From NCBI GenBank assembly GCA_029268085.1, contig JAJUHD010000153.1, forward strand, positions 1-5,878: a stretch of DNA of 5,878 bases. Direction: 5' to 3'. Below the pieces are notes generated by a model, which was not told the DNA's origin, did no database searches, and saw only the letters and a list, made by a program, of their open reading frames with translations. Shown in pieces: positions 5,848 to 5,878 of this stretch. The position numbers and the translations under genes were made by a program. Position 1 is the stretch's first letter, and each line of letters opens with the position of its first letter. Origin of the DNA: Bacillota bacterium. Lineage in GTDB: Bacteria; Bacillota; Clostridia; Oscillospirales; Oscillospiraceae.

Positions 5848-5878
5848 CATATGTAATGTTTAGAGCAAGGCACAATTA

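Overview
The window looks like ordinary chromosomal housekeeping DNA from a low-to-mid-GC Gram-positive bacterium, most likely a member of the Clostridia. This rests on three things: the gene order rpsO - pnp - M16 zinc peptidase, which is a Firmicutes arrangement; purine-rich AAGGAG-type ribosome binding sites; and AT-rich sigma-A promoters in otherwise balanced-composition DNA. An uncultured gut-type Clostridia (Oscillospirales-like) is plausible, but this is an impression and not a proven placement.

Layout, all on the + strand. Bases 3-1634 hold the 3' nine tenths of typA/bipA, a ribosome-associated translational GTPase whose start lies left of the window. A 172-base gap follows with a candidate promoter (TTTACA / TGaTAAACT) and a structured leader that can hide the rpsO ribosome binding site. 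rpsO (ribosomal protein S15) is at 1807-2073. A 244-base gap then holds a 12-bp hairpin, the best promoter of the window (TTGATA-17-TATAAT) and a roughly 140-base structured leader. pnp (polynucleotide phosphorylase) is at 2318-4450. A U-tailed intrinsic terminator separates it from a complete M16-family zinc peptidase gene (4514-5761, equivalent to Bacillus mlpA/ymxG). Another 12-bp hairpin ends this gene near the right edge.

Functionally, typA and rpsO concern ribosome function and 30S assembly, and pnp concerns RNA turnover. The peptidase is a conserved neighbour whose cellular substrate I cannot tell from sequence. The rpsO and pnp control regions each contain a segment complementary to their own Shine-Dalgarno sequence. 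That fits the known habit of both S15 and PNPase of regulating their own mRNAs, although the mechanism here is inferred.

I found no mobile element, CRISPR array, tRNA/rRNA gene, toxin-antitoxin pair or defence system, and no evidence of a new multi-gene system. The points most worth checking are the two leaders and the terminator placed directly before the peptidase gene.
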